This document shows, piece after piece, positions 52,997 through 62,123 of a stretch of DNA of 64,000 nucleotides. The stretch's first letter is position 1, and each line of letters opens with the position of its first letter. The notes under the pieces were generated by a model that was not told the origin of the DNA, did not search any database, and was given only the letters and a program-made list of their open reading frames with translations. The translations under genes and the position numbers were made by a program. This stretch comes from Flavobacterium litorale (GTDB lineage: Bacteria > Bacteroidota > Bacteroidia > Flavobacteriales > Flavobacteriaceae), in contig NZ_CP080429.1 in the NCBI RefSeq assembly GCF_019613795.1, positions 1,972,501-2,036,500 on the forward strand, given 5' to 3'.

Positions 52997-53947
52997 TTAT
53001 TTTTTGATTAACCCTAACTCTACCAGGCGTTCGTAAAGGAAATCGCCTGCTGTTATGTCGTCATATTTTTTAGGATTCTCCTCATCAATACAATTATCCA
53101 AACAATCCAGCTTCATTTCACTAACAGGATGCATAAAAAATGGTATGGAGTAACGTGATGTTCCCCATAATTCCTTTGGCGGATTTACTACACGGTGTAT
53201 GGTACTTTTTAGTTTATTATTGGTATGTCTGCTAAGCATATCGCCTACATTAATAACCAATTCATCGGGTTGCGCTATAGCATCGATCCATTCGCCGTTG
53301 TGGTTTTGCACTTGTAAACCTTTACCCTGTGCACCCATTAATAGTGTAATTAGGTTAATATCGCCGTGTGCTGCTGCACGTACTGCATTTTTAGGTTCGG
53401 TAGTAATAGGTGGGTAGTGTATAGGGCGGAGTATGCTGTTACCTTCGGCTATGTAATCGTCAAAATAAAACTCATCCAATCCTAAATATAGCGCCAAAGC
53501 ACGTAGTACGTAAACACCCGTTTTTTCGAGCATTTTGTAAGTTTCTTTACCTACCGCATTAAATTTTGGTAATTCATCTACTTTTACATTATCAGGATAT
53601 TCATCGGCGTATTTAGAGCCTTCTTCAAGATACTGTCCAAAGTGCCAAAACTCTTTTAAGTCGCCCTCTTTACGCCCTTTAGCATGCTCCTTACCAAACG
53701 ATACATAGCCACGCTGCCCACCAATGCCAGGAATTTCATACTTTTCTTTAGTGGCCAGTGGTAAATTAAAAAAGTTTTTAACCTCGCTGTACAGTTCTTT
53801 AACCAGTTGGTCGTTAAGAAAATGCCCTTTTAAGGCTACAAACCCTATATCTTCATAGGCTTTACCGATTTCATTTACAAATTTTTGTTTGCGTTTCGGG
53901 TCGTCCGAAAGGAAATCACGCAGATCTACACTTGGAATATTTTGCAT
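52997..53947 (-). CDS. 2OG-Fe(II) dioxygenase, isopenicillin N synthase-like
   Basis: Predicted 316-residue enzyme. The N-terminal DIOX-N region is IPSVDLRDFLSDDPKRKQKFVNEIGKAYEDIGFVALKGH. The catalytic core has the His-x-Asp in AAAHGDINLITLLMGAQGKGLQV and the distal His in KLKSTIHRVVNPP, with Arg (RYSIPFF) for 2-oxoglutarate. The substrate is not predictable; in Bacteroidota such genes are common. Monocistronic. Confidence 0.88.
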   Translation of the reverse strand: MQNIPSVDLRDFLSDDPKRKQKFVNEIGKAYEDIGFVALKGHFLNDQLVKELYSEVKNFFNLPLATKEKYEIPGIGGQRGYVSFGKEHAKGRKEGDLKEFWHFGQYLEEGSKYADEYPDNVKVDELPKFNAVGKETYKMLEKTGVYVLRALALYLGLDEFYFDDYIAEGNSILRPIHYPPITTEPKNAVRAAAHGDINLITLLMGAQGKGLQVQNHNGEWIDAIAQPDELVINVGDMLSRHTNNKLKSTIHRVVNPPKELWGTSRYSIPFFMHPVSEMKLDCLDNCIDEENPKKYDDITAGDFLYERLVELGLIKK

Positions 53948-54171
53948 AGCTGTGAAAATTGTTAATAACTAAAACAGGCGTAAAGCCTTATAAAAACAAA
54001 GCTAAGGATTATTTTTTGTAAGCAAGTAGCTAAGTTGTTAACAATTTAGAATGGTTTGATATAATACATTTAATTTAACAAGTAAACACATTCAGTAATA
54101 CAACGGTAAAGATTCTATAACGGTCACTTGTATTAAAAATTCCATTTTTGAGAAAAATTATACCCAAACTT

Positions 54172-55866
54172 ATGGAATCAAAAAGTAATAGTAGAAGGAG
54201 TTTTCTTAAAAAATCTTTAATTGTATCTGGAGGAATTATTTTAGCCCCAAATTTTATTAGCTGTAGTAGTGATGATGATAGTGCTGCTAGCTTTAACCCT
54301 GAGGGGTATACCAATAAGAATTTCGACCAAGGTGTTGCCAGTTTCGACCCGAGTAGCTCTTCGGTAATTATCTGGACACGTTATAATAAGCCAGGTAGCG
54401 AAATTATATGGGAAGTTGCTACTGATACTTCTTTTGATACCCTAGTACGTACGGGAACTATAACTACTGATAGTACACGCGATAATACCATTGCTATTGA
54501 ACTTACAGAGCTTGATGCTGACCAAAAATTATACTATCGTTTTGTGAACGTGGCAGACGAAGCATTGTCTGTAACAGGTGAAACGATAACATTGCCTGTA
54601 AACGCCAACCAAGTAAAATTAGCAGTTTGCTCATGCTCTAACTACCAAGCAGGGTTATTTACGGCTTACGATGCTATGGCAAAATCGGATGCTGATATTA
54701 TAGTACACTTAGGTGACTATTTTTACGAATATGGAGCAGGAGGATATGGCGCATCTGATGAAAATGCATTTTTGAATAGAGACCATAAGCCTGCGGGAGA
54801 AATCATATCGTTAAACGATTACAGAACACGCTACAAACAATATAGGTCTGATGTTCATTTACAACTTGCACACCAAAAGAAACCTTTTATATGTGTTTGG
54901 GACGACCACGAAATAACAAACGATGCGTATAAAGATGGTGCAGAAAACCATACCGAAGCTACCGAAGGAAGCTACCAAGTAAGAAAACAAAATGCACTGC
55001 AAGCCTATAGTGAATTTTTACCATTTTCAAGACAAGATTCTAGTAATAACGAGTTAATATACAGAACTATTAATATTGGTGGTTTGGTTGATTTAATGAT
55101 GCTAGATACCAGAATTATTGGGCGCGATAAGCAACTCAATATTGGTAATTACTATACTGCTGCTGGATTTGATGGTGCTGCTTTCCAAGCTGATCTTACA
55201 GATGCCTCGAGATCGTTATTAGGTACTACACAACGCAACTGGGTTATAAACCAAATTGGTGCCAGCACAGCCAAGTGGCAAGTGTTAGGGCAACAAGTAC
55301 TAATGGGTAATATGCACGTACCTGCCGAAATGATAACTGCTTTTGGAAGCCCAAACTTTAACCAGATATTAGGAGAGCTAGTGCAAATAAAAGTACGAAT
55401 GCAAAATAACGACCCTACACTTACCAACGAAGAGCGTGCAAGAGTACTAACTACAATACCGTATAACCTAGATGCTTGGGATGGTTACCCAATAGACAGA
55501 GAAGCTATATATAGTGCCCTAGGCGGTAAAAAAATAGTTACACTAGCAGGCGATACCCACAATGCATGGAACAATACCTTATACGCACAAGATGGTACAG
55601 AGGTTGGTATTGAGTTAGCGACTTCTAGCGTTAGCTCGCCAGGTTTTGAAACGTATTTGGGAGATGTGGATGCCAGTGTTATAGCAGGATTCCAGCAAGC
55701 GCTAACCATATTAATTGATGGATTATCGTACTTTGATGCTTCCAGACGAGGCTTTATGATGACTACGTTTACACAAGCAGAAGTAAAATCGGAATGGATG
55801 TTTGTAAGTACTATTTTATCTGAAAATTATGCTACAGAGGTAGGGTATACGGTTATCTATTCGTAA
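54172..55866 (+). CDS. PhoD-like alkaline phosphatase, Tat-exported
   Basis: Predicted 564-residue phosphatase. The signal has a twin-arginine motif (SNSRRSFLKKSLIVSGG) and a lipobox-like ISCSS. The N-terminal domain (about 40-140) is a fibronectin-like cap. The PhoD metallophosphatase core has DIIVHLGDYFYEYG, VWDDHEITNDAYKDGAENH, LMMLDTRIIGRD and VTLAGDTHNAWNNTLYA (metal-binding His/Asp). I chose ATG 54172 over an upstream TTG because the Arg pair then lies at about residues 8-9. Confidence 0.9.
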   Translation: MESKSNSRRSFLKKSLIVSGGIILAPNFISCSSDDDSAASFNPEGYTNKNFDQGVASFDPSSSSVIIWTRYNKPGSEIIWEVATDTSFDTLVRTGTITTDSTRDNTIAIELTELDADQKLYYRFVNVADEALSVTGETITLPVNANQVKLAVCSCSNYQAGLFTAYDAMAKSDADIIVHLGDYFYEYGAGGYGASDENAFLNRDHKPAGEIISLNDYRTRYKQYRSDVHLQLAHQKKPFICVWDDHEITNDAYKDGAENHTEATEGSYQVRKQNALQAYSEFLPFSRQDSSNNELIYRTINIGGLVDLMMLDTRIIGRDKQLNIGNYYTAAGFDGAAFQADLTDASRSLLGTTQRNWVINQIGASTAKWQVLGQQVLMGNMHVPAEMITAFGSPNFNQILGELVQIKVRMQNNDPTLTNEERARVLTTIPYNLDAWDGYPIDREAIYSALGGKKIVTLAGDTHNAWNNTLYAQDGTEVGIELATSSVSSPGFETYLGDVDASVIAGFQQALTILIDGLSYFDASRRGFMMTTFTQAEVKSEWMFVSTILSENYATEVGYTVIYS

Positions 55867-55976
55867 TGTTTAGATAACAGCTTATTATTTTAAATACCCA
55901 CTTTATTTTTATCAAGTAGGTGTTTTCTATTCAACATTCTTTAATCGTAAAGTTTAAATGCAAAAGAAGAATATTG

Positions 55977-56951
55977 CTAACTTTCGGAAATGATTTTGAT
56001 AGCTTCTACAGGATTGAACTCTGGATTTTCTGGTTTGTGTAAAAATTCTTTTATTTTTTCCTCTTTTACTAGTTCGTCCTTTATAGTGTAAGAATGTCTA
56101 TAGTCGTAACCTTTTGCACCTAAATATTTCATTACAAAACTATTAGTTCCAACAAAACCACTACCATATTTCTCCGCCCATTTTTCACTTTCTACTAATT
56201 CATTTAAGAACTCTTCTTTAGTAATATTTTTGTAAAAATTACTCATATTACTCTTTTCTTCGAACTTATCTAAATCAATTTGATATAAAATTTTGGGCTG
56301 TGGCTTTGGATCTTCATTTAATGCATGATTCAATTTTTCATCTATAATACGCTTTTCTTCATCTTGTAATTCTAAAATTTCCTCTTCTCCAGTATAGATA
56401 GGATCGTAGCTAATTCTTATTTTGTCTTTTGCATTTAATATATAAAGAGTTTGATTTGAAAGATAAAAAGAATTAATTATATAATGTGTGTAAGGTTTTA
56501 AATCGTGCTTATTTCCCAAAAGCCAGTCATTTTTCGTAGTATCATTGGTTAAAAAAATGGTATCCTTTTTTGAAGAATACTGGAATTTAATCATTTCGTG
56601 ATAGATTATGAAATCACCGTACGGATCATCTTTTTTGTCACCACAACCTGGAAATGTATACTTCCAGTTAACTTTTTGTTCATTTTTAAACTTATCGTAA
56701 TCAATTTTTAAAGAATCAAACTGTTTTTTTAAGAAAGTAATTTCTTCTGTTGATAAGTTATCAATAATATTAAATTGAGTAACAATTTCTAAAAGAGGAT
56801 CATCACGCTCAATATCAGCCTTTCCTTCTAAATTATTCTGAATTTCATCTATTTCAACTCCTTTTTCGTTTATACGTTTCTCAAAATCATTGTTCTCAAA
56901 AATATTTACTAAGGCTGTCGATATTTCTAAATTTAAATTTAATAAGACATG
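55977..56951 (-). pseudogene. Gene truncated at its 5' end, function unknown
   Basis: The reading frame stays open from 56999 to the stop at 55977, far beyond the first ATG (56592-56594). In the extra 110 or so codons (NLNLEISTALVNIFENNDFEK..., then TFPGCGDKKDDPYGDFIIYHE) the coding character is the same as in the ATG-started part, but no ATG, GTG or TTG start is present. The frame enters the dispersed repeat at 56952-56972. The simplest reading is a gene whose 5' end was removed there. It is an acidic soluble protein without a recognised domain. Confidence 0.55.
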
Positions 56952-56972
56952 TATATACTTTAATGTACCAAA
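56952..56972 (+). repeat. Dispersed repeat, copy 3 (21-bp core)
   Basis: The 21 bp are identical to the core of copies 1 and 2 (8689-8709 and 11161-11181). Left of it, the partly matching TTAATAAG keeps the resemblance going. It borders the 5' end of the truncated gene. Confidence 0.7.
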
Positions 56973-57216
56973 TATAATAATTATGTAAAATTGATGTAAT
57001 TAACTCCTTAGATTAACATTCCTTTATCTCAGAGAATGAACTAGAACGATAGTACAGTTTAGAGGTTAAAAAGAAAGGTAAGAATAACATTTAAAACAGT
57101 TATACGTCTGATTCAAAAATACCCACTAATAGGTATTACTGCAATTCTGTAAATCAAGTATTTTTACCTATTGTTTTATGAAAAATATTAATTTTATTTG
57201 ACAAATTCTTTGACTT
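56973..57216. other. Intergenic region before the base-modification trio
   Basis: AT-rich, with no gene. A TTTTATTTG at 57192-57200 upstream of the first gene is near but not equal to the -7 consensus, so the promoter is not certain. Confidence 0.35.
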
Positions 57217-58230
57217 ATGCTGTGTATAGAAAAAAACACTCTCGACGATTTAATGTATGATATACTTAATTCTCTTTTAGATATATCTACAAATGTTACA
57301 GCATCAAAAGGCAAAAATAGTGAGATTTTTGGTGTTTTATTAAAATTGAAAAATCCTCTTGCAAGAATAAGTAGAACTGAAACTAAAGGTAAACCCTTTA
57401 GTGCTTTGGGGGAATTATTATGGTATCTTTCAGGTAGTAACGAATTATCGTTCATACAATATTATATAAAGTATTATTCAGACTGTTCAGATGATGGCAA
57501 AACTATTCAAGGTGCTTATGGTCCTCGAATATTTAATATGCATGATAAGTTTAATCAACTTGAAAATGTAATTAAGCTACTAAAAGAAAATCCACAAAGT
57601 AGGAGAGCGGTTATATCACTTTTTGATGCTTCAGATCTTGAAATGTTTTATGATAGTAAAGAAAATAAGAGAAGACTTTCTAAAGATATCCCATGTACAT
57701 GTTTTTTACAGTTTACTGTTAGAAGTAATAAACTTAATTTATATGTATCTATGAGATCTAATGATGCATATGTTGGTTTACCTCATGATATATTTTGTTT
57801 TACCATGATTCAAGAACTTGTTGCCAAATCTTTGCAATATGATATGGGAGAATATTATCATTCCGTTTCCAGTTTACATTTGTATGAAAAAGATTATCAG
57901 AAGGCGAGAAATTATATAAATGAAGGATATCAGTCAACAAGTTTTCAAATGCCTGCTATGCCTGACGGAAATCCTTGGGAAAAAATAGAAATCCTTAAAA
58001 GCTATGAAACTAAAATTCGTAATGGTGAGGATTTTAATCTGGATGATGTTAATACTGAAGCATACTGGTATGACTTACTTTTATTAATTAAAATACATTC
58101 TTTATATAAGAGTGGACTTATTGATAAAATAGAAGAGCTAAAATGTAAAGTTTCTTCATCAATATATACCGAATATATAGAGAAAAAAATTTTAGATAGT
58201 ATTGCTAAATTTGCAAAAAAAGAAGAATGA
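57217..58230 (+). CDS. Thymidylate synthase-like pyrimidine (hydroxy)methylase
   Basis: Predicted 337-residue protein of the thymidylate synthase/dCMP hydroxymethylase superfamily. Catalytic residues by comparison with E. coli ThyA: Glu in ALGELLWYL (E66), paired Arg in PQSRRAVIS (129-130), nucleophile Cys in DIPCTCFLQF (C160), Arg/Ser/Asp in MRSNDAYVGLPHD (180-183), His and Tyr in SSLHLYEKD (221 and 223). Two differences stand out. Where ThyA has Asn177 this protein has Asp191, as in dCMP hydroxymethylase. The ThyA tryptophan region (WDEWAD) and the C-terminal PVAI are missing. It therefore likely modifies a pyrimidine nucleotide other than dUMP. Its stop overlaps the next start by 4 bp. Confidence 0.85.
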   Translation: MLCIEKNTLDDLMYDILNSLLDISTNVTASKGKNSEIFGVLLKLKNPLARISRTETKGKPFSALGELLWYLSGSNELSFIQYYIKYYSDCSDDGKTIQGAYGPRIFNMHDKFNQLENVIKLLKENPQSRRAVISLFDASDLEMFYDSKENKRRLSKDIPCTCFLQFTVRSNKLNLYVSMRSNDAYVGLPHDIFCFTMIQELVAKSLQYDMGEYYHSVSSLHLYEKDYQKARNYINEGYQSTSFQMPAMPDGNPWEKIEILKSYETKIRNGEDFNLDDVNTEAYWYDLLLLIKIHSLYKSGLIDKIEELKCKVSSSIYTEYIEKKILDSIAKFAKKEE

Positions 58231-59015
58231 CAACAGAGCTTATTAACTTAGTAGAATACTTTAACAATAAAAACTTAGAAGAATTAGAAGTTATTACTTG
58301 GGGTAGCCCAATTATTTCATTTGGTAATATTACAAATTCAAAAATAGCCACTTTAGGTATAAACCCGAGTAATAGAGAGTTTGTAGATGCACAAGGTTTA
58401 GAACTCAAAGATGATAACCGAAGATTTCATACCTTAGATTCGTTAGGAATAATGGATTGGAGTGAAATTACTGACAAACATCTCAATAAAATATCTGAAA
58501 CCTGTAATGAATATTTTAATAGAAATCCTTATGATAATTGGTTTAAAAAACTTGATTATCTAATATCAGGAGCCTCATTATCATTTTATTTTCCACTTTA
58601 TAATGCTTGCCATTTAGACCTAATACCTTATGCCACATCACGTAAGTGGTCAGAACTTACAACTGAACAAAGATTTTTATTATTAGAATTAGGTAGTGAT
58701 TTTTTAGGTAACCTAATTAAAAATTCTGAGATAGAATATATTGTCTTAAATGGCCAAACAGTAGTTGACAACTTTGAAAGGGTTACTTGTACTAAATTGA
58801 AGAGGCAAGAAATGGATGCTTGGTCATTAAAAAGAAAGAATACAACTGACGTAATGGGCTATTCTTACACAGGGTATATAGATAGAATTGGTAATGTTAA
58901 TTTAAATAGGCAAATAAAGGTATTAGGATATAATCATAATATACAAAGTAGTTTTGGTGTAAGCAATGAAGTTTTAAAAGAATTAAGAGATTGGCTAACA
59001 GATAATATTATTTAA
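58227..59015 (+). CDS. Uracil-DNA glycosylase-fold protein
   Basis: Predicted 262-residue protein with a possible UDG-fold. The strand-loop KIATLGINPSNREF (about 39-52) has the GINPS form of MUG/TDG-type motif 1, with Asn where family 1 enzymes have the catalytic Asp. The C-terminal LGYNHNIQSSFGVS (His at about 237) could be motif 2. The middle part is not recognised. It may remove or sense modified bases. The start (ATGA) overlaps the end of the previous gene, and the next gene starts directly after its stop, so translation is coupled. The assignment rests on two short motifs. Confidence 0.6.
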   Translation: MTTELINLVEYFNNKNLEELEVITWGSPIISFGNITNSKIATLGINPSNREFVDAQGLELKDDNRRFHTLDSLGIMDWSEITDKHLNKISETCNEYFNRNPYDNWFKKLDYLISGASLSFYFPLYNACHLDLIPYATSRKWSELTTEQRFLLLELGSDFLGNLIKNSEIEYIVLNGQTVVDNFERVTCTKLKRQEMDAWSLKRKNTTDVMGYSYTGYIDRIGNVNLNRQIKVLGYNHNIQSSFGVSNEVLKELRDWLTDNII

Positions 59016-59948
59016 ATGAAACAAATTAAACAGAGAGTAAAGGATAAGTCTTTATATGATACAATTAAACAGAAACTGGTCTCTTATGAAGGAAGAAACT
59101 TGCCGGGTATAAGCGCACAGGCAAATCTTGATTGCTTTACTTGGCAAATTGTAGATAGTATAAAACGGATTAAATATGTAGAAGTAATTAGAGATAGAGA
59201 GGTGTCCGAAACATGTTCTGACCCTCAAAGTACAGCTTTTGATCCCATTAAAGCAGCATCATATTACATTAAAAAAGGTAATATTGATGAAGCATTTTGG
59301 CTTGTATTTCTCGCTACTCATTTTGGGAAAAATAAAAAAAGTAAATGGGGACTTGTAAAAGCAGTTTATAGCGGGTTGGGAGATGAAATTTTATGGGATT
59401 GGAATACGGTAAGCCAAGATCCAGAAGGATTTCGAGAATGGCTTAGAATTAATAATGCTGATGTAAAAGCTCGTGGAAAAGTTGGAAATCACAGGAAGTA
59501 CACCTCATTAAGTGCAATAAACAATAACGGCACTGGCGCAGCTGTAGTTTCTTATGTAGATTGGATTTGCCAACAAGAAAATCATGAAGCATTTTTTAAT
59601 AATATACTTATCAATGAGACTAATCCAAAAGTAGGCTTTAAGAAGATTTATAAATCGATGGACTATGTTAGAAGTTTTGGTAGAATGGGTAAATTTGATT
59701 ATTTAACAATGGTTGGTAAATTGGGGCTTCTAAATATTCAACCAGACTCTGTATATATGCAGGGAGCAACTGGCCCATTTGAAGGAGCAACTAAATTATT
59801 TGGAGGAAATCCTAGCCGTAGAGAACTTAATCGATGGTTAGAAGATTTGGAAAACCATTTAAATCTGAATTTTGGTATGCAGGTTTTAGAAGATGCTATT
59901 TGTAATTGGAATAAAAATCCGGGAAGATACATATATTTTGGCGGTTAG
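59016..59948 (+). CDS. aG/PT-pyrophosphorylase (amino acid:DNA transferase)-like protein, clade 3 type
   Basis: Predicted 310-residue protein. Blocks are FDPIKAASYYIKKGNIDEAFWLVFLATHFGK (about 75-105), VGNHRKYTSL (about 146-155), SMDYVRSFGRMGKFDYLTMVGKLGL, GATGPFEGATKLFGG and the ending GMQVLEDAICNWNKNP. Together they fit the alpha-glutamyl/putrescinyl-thymine pyrophosphorylase family (clade 3), relatives of phage enzymes that attach amines or amino acids to activated 5-hydroxymethyluracil in DNA, and of a DNA-glycosylase-like fold. Bacterial clade 3 members are uncharacterised. It directly follows the UDG-like gene and overlaps the convergent Shedu gene by 4 bp. Confidence 0.75.
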   Translation: MKQIKQRVKDKSLYDTIKQKLVSYEGRNLPGISAQANLDCFTWQIVDSIKRIKYVEVIRDREVSETCSDPQSTAFDPIKAASYYIKKGNIDEAFWLVFLATHFGKNKKSKWGLVKAVYSGLGDEILWDWNTVSQDPEGFREWLRINNADVKARGKVGNHRKYTSLSAINNNGTGAAVVSYVDWICQQENHEAFFNNILINETNPKVGFKKIYKSMDYVRSFGRMGKFDYLTMVGKLGLLNIQPDSVYMQGATGPFEGATKLFGGNPSRRELNRWLEDLENHLNLNFGMQVLEDAICNWNKNPGRYIYFGG

Positions 59949-61042
59949 TCATTAACCTTTGATACTCTTGAATTGTAATCAATAAGATTTTCTAATGTTG
60001 ATTTAGCTCTACTATACAGCCAATCGAAACCAACAATTTTAACTATACCTTGAGTTGATTCATTTTCCTGTCTTAGTCTATCTTTCTGGGCATCTGCGAG
60101 ATTTGTTTCCAAACCAATTACAACTAATGCAGTTGGGCGCCAAATATCAGGGAATTTGTTCTTTGCATATAGTAAATTTAATATAACCCATTCTCGATAT
60201 TCTAATGCTTGTCTGCGCGCATGTATAGCCTCTTTAGATAAATTCCCATTTTTTGTTATAATATTTTGGTAAGGTTTCTCTATTTCAATAACTGTGTAGC
60301 TATTATCTATAGATTTTACTACGAAGTCCGGCTGATATGACTCACCAAAACGGGGTTTTGACCATATTTCACTGTAAAAAGGTTCTAATAAATAACCATG
60401 TTCCTTTAAAAACAAGTGGTAATAAATTTCGTCACGCGGAGAATCATAGATAAGACTATTATAATCTTCTATTCCCTTATTACTAAACTTTAACCATCTC
60501 ATTACACCAGCTGAAAATATTTCCTCTTGTGCTTCGGGAGTAAAAAAAGGTTTACTTAAAGAATGCATAACAGAGTAGGGTAACTTTTCTTCCTTATCGA
60601 TTTCAATTACACAGTCAATTAAAATCTTTTTTGCATGTTGTCTTAGTTCCTTTGTTTTAAATTTTTCAGAATTCAATCCCATACTCCTCCATATATACAA
60701 ACCTTTTGCATAATTTGGAAGTTGTATTATTTGACCAGATGCTACATAAGCTAATACTCCAGTGATTACACTAATATTTGCGAACGAACAATTGGGTTCA
60801 AAAACAATTTCCTTTAATTTATCCAATCCTTTTACTTCCCAATTTAGGATAGCCACTGCTGCTGAGTTTTTCAATTCCCATTTATAAGTATAACCTCCAT
60901 AATCACTTTTAACCAATCTGGAAACTTGTATTAAACTCTCATCATTGTTTAGTCCAATTGCTAATGTAAATAAATCATTTAAATCATCAAGGTGAGCACC
61001 ATGCTCGATAAAATTAGAAACTTTTTGAGAGAGATTATTCAT
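59945..61042 (-). CDS. Shedu-like anti-phage nuclease (DUF4263)
   Basis: Predicted 365-residue protein. The N-terminal part (about 1-190) is helical and HEAT-like. The C-terminal PD-(D/E)xK domain has the acidic pair in SYQPDFVVKSIDNSYTVIEIEKP (Asp239, Glu253, then Glu255-Lys256). Typical Shedu proteins have E-x-K; here it is E-x-E followed by Lys, which is slightly unusual. QALEYREWVILNL and TALVVIGL complete the fold. Shedu proteins protect against phage by nuclease action. Its start overlaps the end of the ImmA fusion gene by 8 bp. Confidence 0.8.
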   Translation of the reverse strand: MNNLSQKVSNFIEHGAHLDDLNDLFTLAIGLNNDESLIQVSRLVKSDYGGYTYKWELKNSAAVAILNWEVKGLDKLKEIVFEPNCSFANISVITGVLAYVASGQIIQLPNYAKGLYIWRSMGLNSEKFKTKELRQHAKKILIDCVIEIDKEEKLPYSVMHSLSKPFFTPEAQEEIFSAGVMRWLKFSNKGIEDYNSLIYDSPRDEIYYHLFLKEHGYLLEPFYSEIWSKPRFGESYQPDFVVKSIDNSYTVIEIEKPYQNIITKNGNLSKEAIHARRQALEYREWVILNLLYAKNKFPDIWRPTALVVIGLETNLADAQKDRLRQENESTQGIVKIVGFDWLYSRAKSTLENLIDYNSRVSKVND

Positions 61043-62114
61043 AATATACAGAGTTAATATCTTCCCAATTGTATTTCCTCTTATAACTATTTAAATAATT
61101 AAACCCTATTATACCTAAGTATTGCATTTGCCCAACAATTATGCCCGGTGCAATATTAAGTTCCATTGCCAACTTAATTAGTCTTCGCTGGTTGCTTCTC
61201 AAATTAATAAGTTCTTTATGATAAGTATATGGCACTAAGACTTCGGCAGCAAATGCGTTGGCTTCATGTTCTTGCTCATCAACGTTTCCATTTTGTATTT
61301 CGATATGTGTAGTTTTTTGATGTAATATTAAATGTCCTGCCTCATGGAAAAAGGTAAACCAAAATTGATCATCTGATAAATATCTAAAACTCAAAAGTAG
61401 TAAGGCTTTGTCGTCCGAAATAAACTTTGTTGCTCCGCTTGCCCTACACCCAGGAGGTGTTGGAACTATAACAACAGCTACTCCAAATTCTGCACATTTT
61501 GAAATTAAACGTGGCAAAAAATCTTTTGGGTTTTTATTTCGAGATAGTTTTTTTAAATCATCGAGCGAACTTTCAAATAAGCTTTTATCCCAGGGTTTGC
61601 ATTGAATACTATGAGCAATTATTTCTCCTCTTCTTAACCATGTCGCAACAGCACTTTCATCTGAAGAGAGAGTTTGTGAAGTTCTAAACGCTAAGCCATG
61701 TGTTTCAGATGAATATTTTGTTTTCCAGTTTTTTATACTTGTTACATTAAAAAAATCTAAACAAGCTTTAACTTTATCTTCCACGTCCCCAATCCAACCA
61801 TTACTAATCATAAATTTGATTGGTAATTGCTTAAGCCAATTAATGTTTTCGGACTGTATTTTTTCACAGATAAATCTATATTGCTCCTCTCTGGTTAACC
61901 AAAAATCGTTAGATACTCCAAAAAAGCCTTCTAATTGTAAAGCTAAAGATTTATTGATTATAGTATTTCCTCTAATTAAACTATTTATGGATTCTATGGA
62001 TGTATCCATATGGTCTGCAAAAGTTGAAAGTGAAATATTTTGCTCTTCTAAAATGTCAAGCATTGTTTCACCCGGAGGAGATACCCAATTTGGGTCAAAA
62101 CTTAAATTATTCAT
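61035..62114 (-). CDS. HigA-like HTH and ImmA/IrrE metalloprotease fusion
   Basis: Predicted 359-residue protein. An N-terminal HTH (about 12-75: GETMLDILEEQNISLSTFADHMDTSIESINSLIRGNTIINKSLALQLEGFFGVSNDFWL) of the HigA antitoxin kind is followed by a middle linker and an ImmA/IrrE peptidase domain with FFHEAGHLILH (His257, Glu258, His261) and the later EHEANAFAAEVLVP (Glu as third ligand). Fusions of this type typically partner with HigB-like toxins, like the gene 9 bp upstream. It may repress the operon and cleave a repressor on damage or phage signals. Confidence 0.88.
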   Translation of the reverse strand: MNNLSFDPNWVSPPGETMLDILEEQNISLSTFADHMDTSIESINSLIRGNTIINKSLALQLEGFFGVSNDFWLTREEQYRFICEKIQSENINWLKQLPIKFMISNGWIGDVEDKVKACLDFFNVTSIKNWKTKYSSETHGLAFRTSQTLSSDESAVATWLRRGEIIAHSIQCKPWDKSLFESSLDDLKKLSRNKNPKDFLPRLISKCAEFGVAVVIVPTPPGCRASGATKFISDDKALLLLSFRYLSDDQFWFTFFHEAGHLILHQKTTHIEIQNGNVDEQEHEANAFAAEVLVPYTYHKELINLRSNQRRLIKLAMELNIAPGIIVGQMQYLGIIGFNYLNSYKRKYNWEDINSVYYE

Positions 62115-62123
62115 GATACTTAC

